Shown here piece after piece: positions 4,535-6,837 of a stretch of DNA of 6,837 nt (the stretch's first letter is position 1; every line of letters begins with the position of its first letter). Under the pieces are notes generated by a model. It saw only the letters and a program-made list of their open reading frames with translations, did not search any database and was not told the origin of the DNA. This DNA is from Nanobdellota archaeon (GTDB lineage Archaea; Nanobdellota; Nanobdellia; Pacearchaeales; GW2011-AR1): NCBI GenBank assembly GCA_030689875.1, contig JAUYHR010000187.1:1-6837 (forward strand), written 5' to 3'. The position numbers were made by a program, and so were the translations under genes.

Positions 4535-5983
4535 TCATTTCACAAATTTTTTTATAATTTCCATTGAATTTTTTCCGTCGATTTTTCCTTTAAACTCGCT
4601 CATTACCAGCCCCATGTATGCATTAATAGATAATCCCGGTTTATTTTTAATTAAATTTATAATCTTTTCTTCAATATTTTCAAAATTAATTTTTTCAGTT
4701 TTAATTGTTTCTTTTAAAGAAATTCCTTGAGAAATTTTAGTTAAAGTTTCCTTGACATCTGATTCTGTAATTTTCTTTTCATTTAAAGCTTTTAAAATAT
4801 CAATATAAACGTCATCAAAGATTTCTTCAACTTTTTCTAATGGTTTTCCAATTTTGGCTGAAATTTCTTTTGGAAAAAGCAGAATCATTTTAGCAATAAA
4901 ATTTGGATTTTTATATATTTCAGCCAAAATTTTAAATTCCTCGACTTTATTTTGATTTAATAATAATTTAATCATCTCCTGGTTTAAACCAGTTTTATTT
5001 AATTCCCCCTCAATTTCTGATTTTAATTTAGGAAGTTCTTTTTTAATTTCATTAAGAAAATTTCTTGAAATTTTTAGCAACCCCAAATCTGTTTCAGGAT
5101 ACATTCTGTCTGCGCCAGGCATTGGCCGGATAAATTCAGTTAAACCCGAGGGCAAAGCATTTCTAACTTCTGCCTTGGTCGGCTTGCCGGAATCAGAAAG
5201 TTTTTTTTGCCTCATAATTTCATTCTCAATAATTTTAAGAAAAAGTTTCATATCCTGAACGCCTTTAAGTTCAACTCTGTTTTCATTTCTTATAGAAAGA
5301 TTAACATCCTGTCTGATTGTGCCGATTCCCCGTTTAACTTTACAGCTTCTTAAAATTTCTCCAATATGCAAAGCAGTTTCTTTTGCTTGTTCAGGAGACT
5401 TAATGTCCGGGGCAGTTGCAATTTCTATTAAAGGAATTCCAAGTCTGTCTAATTTGTAAATTATTTTCCCGCTATCCTCGCTGATTTTTCTTGCAGAATC
5501 TTCTTCTAAACAAATTGTATCAATTCTAATTTTGCCTAAAGAAGTTTCTACAACTCCGTCGCGGGCAATTAAAACAGTTCTCTGGAAACCAGAAGTGTTG
5601 CTTCCGTCAACAACGGTTTTTCTCATTATTTGAGTTATTGGAATAATCCTGCAATTTAACAAAAGCGAGATTTGCAAAGCAATTTTTAATGCTTCTTGAT
5701 TAATTTCGTGAGGCGGTTCTTCATCTAATTCAATCAAACAATTATTGTTTTTATAAAATTGGTAAATAAATTCTTTTTTTAAAGAAGACTGGTATTGCGC
5801 GGCAATATCTACTTCTCCTGATTCTCCTGCAACCGCATGAAGTTTTCTCTTAATTATTAAATCAGGCTCATCATTTCTTAAAATGCCCAGGCATTTGCAA
5901 AAAAGCTTTTTTGTATCAAGCTGTTGATGGATTTCCAACCCCGATTTAAATTTTAATTTTTCATAATCTAAACTTTCTGACAT
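4535..5983 (-). CDS. gatE: Glu-tRNA(Gln) amidotransferase subunit E, without the AspRS-like insertion domain
   Basis: With GatD, GatE turns Glu-tRNA(Gln) into Gln-tRNA(Gln): it phosphorylates the misacylated Glu and accepts ammonia from the GatD asparaginase. The cradle domain shows GLEIHQQLDTKKLFCKC (15-31), the GatE-specific AVAGESGEVD (50-59), DEEPPHEINQEAL (87-99), MRKTVVDGSNTSGFQR (120-135), CLEEDSARK (158-166) and LDRLGIPLIEIATAPDI (178-194). RPMPGADRMYPETD (286-299) leads into the helical domain, and the tail ends with the YqeY-like YMGLVMSEFKGKIDG (456-470). At 482 residues it is about 140 shorter than usual GatE. The loss is at about 258-280, where a short linker (KKLSDSGKPTKAE) replaces the AspRS-like insertion, so it has the outline of GatB with a GatE sequence. 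gatD is not in the window. The promoter is shared in sequence with gltX, the enzyme that makes its substrate. Confidence 0.95.
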   Translation of the reverse strand: MSESLDYEKLKFKSGLEIHQQLDTKKLFCKCLGILRNDEPDLIIKRKLHAVAGESGEVDIAAQYQSSLKKEFIYQFYKNNNCLIELDEEPPHEINQEALKIALQISLLLNCRIIPITQIMRKTVVDGSNTSGFQRTVLIARDGVVETSLGKIRIDTICLEEDSARKISEDSGKIIYKLDRLGIPLIEIATAPDIKSPEQAKETALHIGEILRSCKVKRGIGTIRQDVNLSIRNENRVELKGVQDMKLFLKIIENEIMRQKKLSDSGKPTKAEVRNALPSGLTEFIRPMPGADRMYPETDLGLLKISRNFLNEIKKELPKLKSEIEGELNKTGLNQEMIKLLLNQNKVEEFKILAEIYKNPNFIAKMILLFPKEISAKIGKPLEKVEEIFDDVYIDILKALNEKKITESDVKETLTKISQGISLKETIKTEKINFENIEEKIINLIKNKPGLSINAYMGLVMSEFKGKIDGKNSMEIIKKFVK

Positions 5984-5996
5984 GAATTTATTAAAG

Positions 5997-6002
5997 AAAA
6001 AA
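5997..6002 (-). terminator. possible T-run terminator after the nucleotidyltransferase gene
   Basis: Six T on the minus strand (CCTTTTTTCTTT) lie 11 bp after the stop of the 6014-6697 gene. The same bases are the spacer between the gatE TATA box and its ATG, so any termination there would be just before the gatE start. Confidence 0.25.
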
Positions 6003-6004
6003 GG

Positions 6005-6023
6005 TTAATAAAATTATTCTTTA
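6005..6023 (-). promoter_or_regulatory. gatE promoter: 19-bp element identical to the one before gltX
   Basis: The plus strand reads TTAATAAAATTATTCTTTA, exactly as at 2412-2430. The minus-strand TATA-like TTTTATTAA (6005-6013) ends 21 bp before the gatE ATG at 5983. The upstream half overlaps the last codons and the stop of the preceding gene (Ile-Leu-Lys-Glu-stop), so the promoter is embedded in that gene's end. The AATAA-AA-TTATT dyad is at 6007-6018. Confidence 0.6.
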
Positions 6024-6697
6024 AGAATTTGTTTCTTTATTTCTGCAAACCTGCCAATCATCTCTTCTTTATTCGCCATTTTAAGATATTTTTCAATTCT
6101 TCCCTGTCTAAGTTTTCCGGAATATTGTTTGTGCATTTTCATAGTCTTCATTAAAGCCCCTATATCCCAAATATCTTTTGGATCATTCCTGGTTAATTTA
6201 GAAGTAATCAAACATTCGGGCGTTGCCACAGAAACTAAAAAATTTGTGTTGCCATATTTTAAATTTAAATCCTCTGAAGTATTTATGCATTCATTATAAA
6301 AGTATTCATCCAACCCCGCCAAATCCTGAGGACCCGTCTGATAATTAATAGAAACATTTACCTCATTTTTTCCCCTAACTTTCATCCTCTTGCTTCTAAT
6401 CCCTTCATGATTAATCATAACATTTGAATATAAACTCTGCAATTCATTAAAATAACTTACAAAAACTTCTTCTTGATTATTAGAAGTAATATCAAAATCT
6501 TTTGTTTCTCTTAATAAATGTTCAATTCCTATCGCATTGCCGATATCTGTTCTTTGAGCTTTGCATAAGATATTAGAAATTCTTGCCTGAACTCCAGTCC
6601 CGCCCACTAAAGCATATTTTACTCCTTGTCTCTCAAATTCTTCTGCTAAAATTTTTAGAGCATCAAAATATCCTCTATCCTTTAATGTATAATTCAT
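6014..6697 (-). CDS. nucleotidyltransferase-fold protein, AbiEii-like
   Basis: A 227-residue protein with the start of a polymerase-beta-type nucleotidyltransferase fold: an N-terminal helix (about 8-24), then VKYALVGGTGVQARI (26-40) with the GG signature at 32-33, and RETKDFDIT (63-71) with the D67-x-D69 pair that would bind metal. The C-terminal part (SVATPECLITSKLTR at 156-170, then NDPKDIWDI) looks like the K...R...KD..D segment of AbiEii/MenT-type proteins. The third acidic residue expected on a following strand is unclear: the likely strand NEVNVSINY has only E112. Activity is therefore uncertain. AbiEii toxins usually sit beside an AbiEi antitoxin; none is seen, so a toxin role is not supported. 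The frame also opens at TTG 6715, but the TATA box at 6719-6726 would then be only 3 bp away; ATG 6697 is at the correct 21 bp. The last codons overlap the gatE promoter. Confidence 0.7.
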   Translation of the reverse strand: MNYTLKDRGYFDALKILAEEFERQGVKYALVGGTGVQARISNILCKAQRTDIGNAIGIEHLLRETKDFDITSNNQEEVFVSYFNELQSLYSNVMINHEGIRSKRMKVRGKNEVNVSINYQTGPQDLAGLDEYFYNECINTSEDLNLKYGNTNFLVSVATPECLITSKLTRNDPKDIWDIGALMKTMKMHKQYSGKLRQGRIEKYLKMANKEEMIGRFAEIKKQILKE

Positions 6698-6718
6698 ATT
6701 CAGATTAACCCCCAAACC

Positions 6719-6726
6719 TATATAAA
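6719..6726 (-). promoter_or_regulatory. TATA box of the nucleotidyltransferase gene, possibly used in both directions
   Basis: Minus-strand TTTATATA ends 21 bp before the ATG at 6697. Read on the plus strand it is TATATAAA, 23 bp before the ATG at 6750 of the divergent gene, so one AT box may serve both directions. Confidence 0.6.
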
Positions 6727-6749
6727 CCTTTCTAATTTGTAACTTTTAA

Positions 6750-6837
6750 ATGATAACTAAGGAAAAAATTTATAAACTCATTTTATCTTCAAAAAGCATG
6801 AGAAGAACATTAATCGGAGCTTTGGCAGGAATTTTAA
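6750..6837 (+). CDS. start of a divergent membrane or secreted protein, cut by window edge
   Basis: An open plus-strand frame begins at ATG 6750 and runs off the right edge. It starts MITKEKIYKLILSSKS and, from an in-frame second ATG at 6798, continues MRRTLIGALAGIL, a basic then hydrophobic stretch like a signal peptide or first membrane helix. Which ATG is used is open: TATATAAA at 6719-6726 is 23 bp before the first, and TTTATAAA at 6769-6776 is 21 bp before the second. The exact 21-bp spacing seen at five other genes here favours the second; the open frame favours the first. It is the only gene on the plus strand and diverges from the nucleotidyltransferase gene. Too little is visible to name a family. 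Confidence 0.45.
   Translation, partial: MITKEKIYKLILSSKSMRRTLIGALAGIL
6769..6776 (+). promoter_or_regulatory. TATA box of the right-edge gene
   Basis: TTTATAAA on the plus strand ends 21 bp before the ATG at 6798. If translation starts at 6750 instead, this box would lie inside the coding region and may be chance. Confidence 0.45.

Noticed and set aside
4535..5983. GatB instead of GatE, suggested by the length
   Set aside because: GatE-only blocks such as AVAGESGEVD, DEEPPHEIN and DGSNTSGFQR are present, and GatB's cysteine-rich and HxxLEED-type context differs.
1..6837. CRISPR array, tRNA or rRNA gene, insertion sequence, phage genes
   Set aside because: I saw no regularly spaced repeats, no tRNA-like cloverleaf, no rRNA-like GC-rich stretch, and no transposase or integrase motifs on either strand.

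Overview
The window looks like a piece of an AT-rich (by eye about 30% GC) archaeal chromosome, most likely from a small-genome DPANN lineage such as Woesearchaeota/Pacearchaeota; the lineage is inferred, the archaeal assignment is well supported. The evidence is a GatE subunit (archaea only), archaeal-type GluRS and AspRS, a pyruvoyl-dependent arginine decarboxylase, a pilin-like protein with an archaeal class III-type signal, and TATA boxes at a fixed distance from start codons with no Shine-Dalgarno sequences.

Layout: eight genes run leftward on the minus strand. From right to left they are a nucleotidyltransferase-fold protein (6014-6697), gatE (4535-5983), pdaD (3897-4475), aspS (2566-3840), a shortened gltX (1182-2390), a pilin-like protein (643-1125), a GNAT acetyltransferase (171-599) and the start of a small membrane-anchored protein (1-114). 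One divergent gene begins near the right edge (6750 onward, plus strand). Gaps are short (30 to 175 bp). None of the genes overlap, and each has its own TATA-like box ending 21-28 bp before its ATG, so they look like individually promoted, mostly leaderless genes and not one operon.

The central block has a decoding theme. GluRS is expected to charge tRNA(Gln) with Glu, and GatE (with GatD, not in this window) converts it to Gln-tRNA(Gln). AspRS supplies Asp-tRNA. PdaD makes agmatine, which archaea need for the agmatidine modification of tRNA(Ile2) as well as for polyamines.

The most unusual points are in the glutamine pathway. The GluRS ends just where its beta-barrel anticodon-binding domain should begin. 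GatE lacks the AspRS-like insertion domain that separates it from GatB. The two genes share an exact 19-bp promoter element at the same distance from their ATGs. GluRS also appears to have unusual residues at amino-acid pocket positions. These suggest a pared-down, possibly co-regulated tRNA(Gln) charging pathway, or alternatively a GluRS paralogue with another role. No CRISPR array, tRNA, rRNA or mobile element was seen, and no gap exceeds 300 bp.
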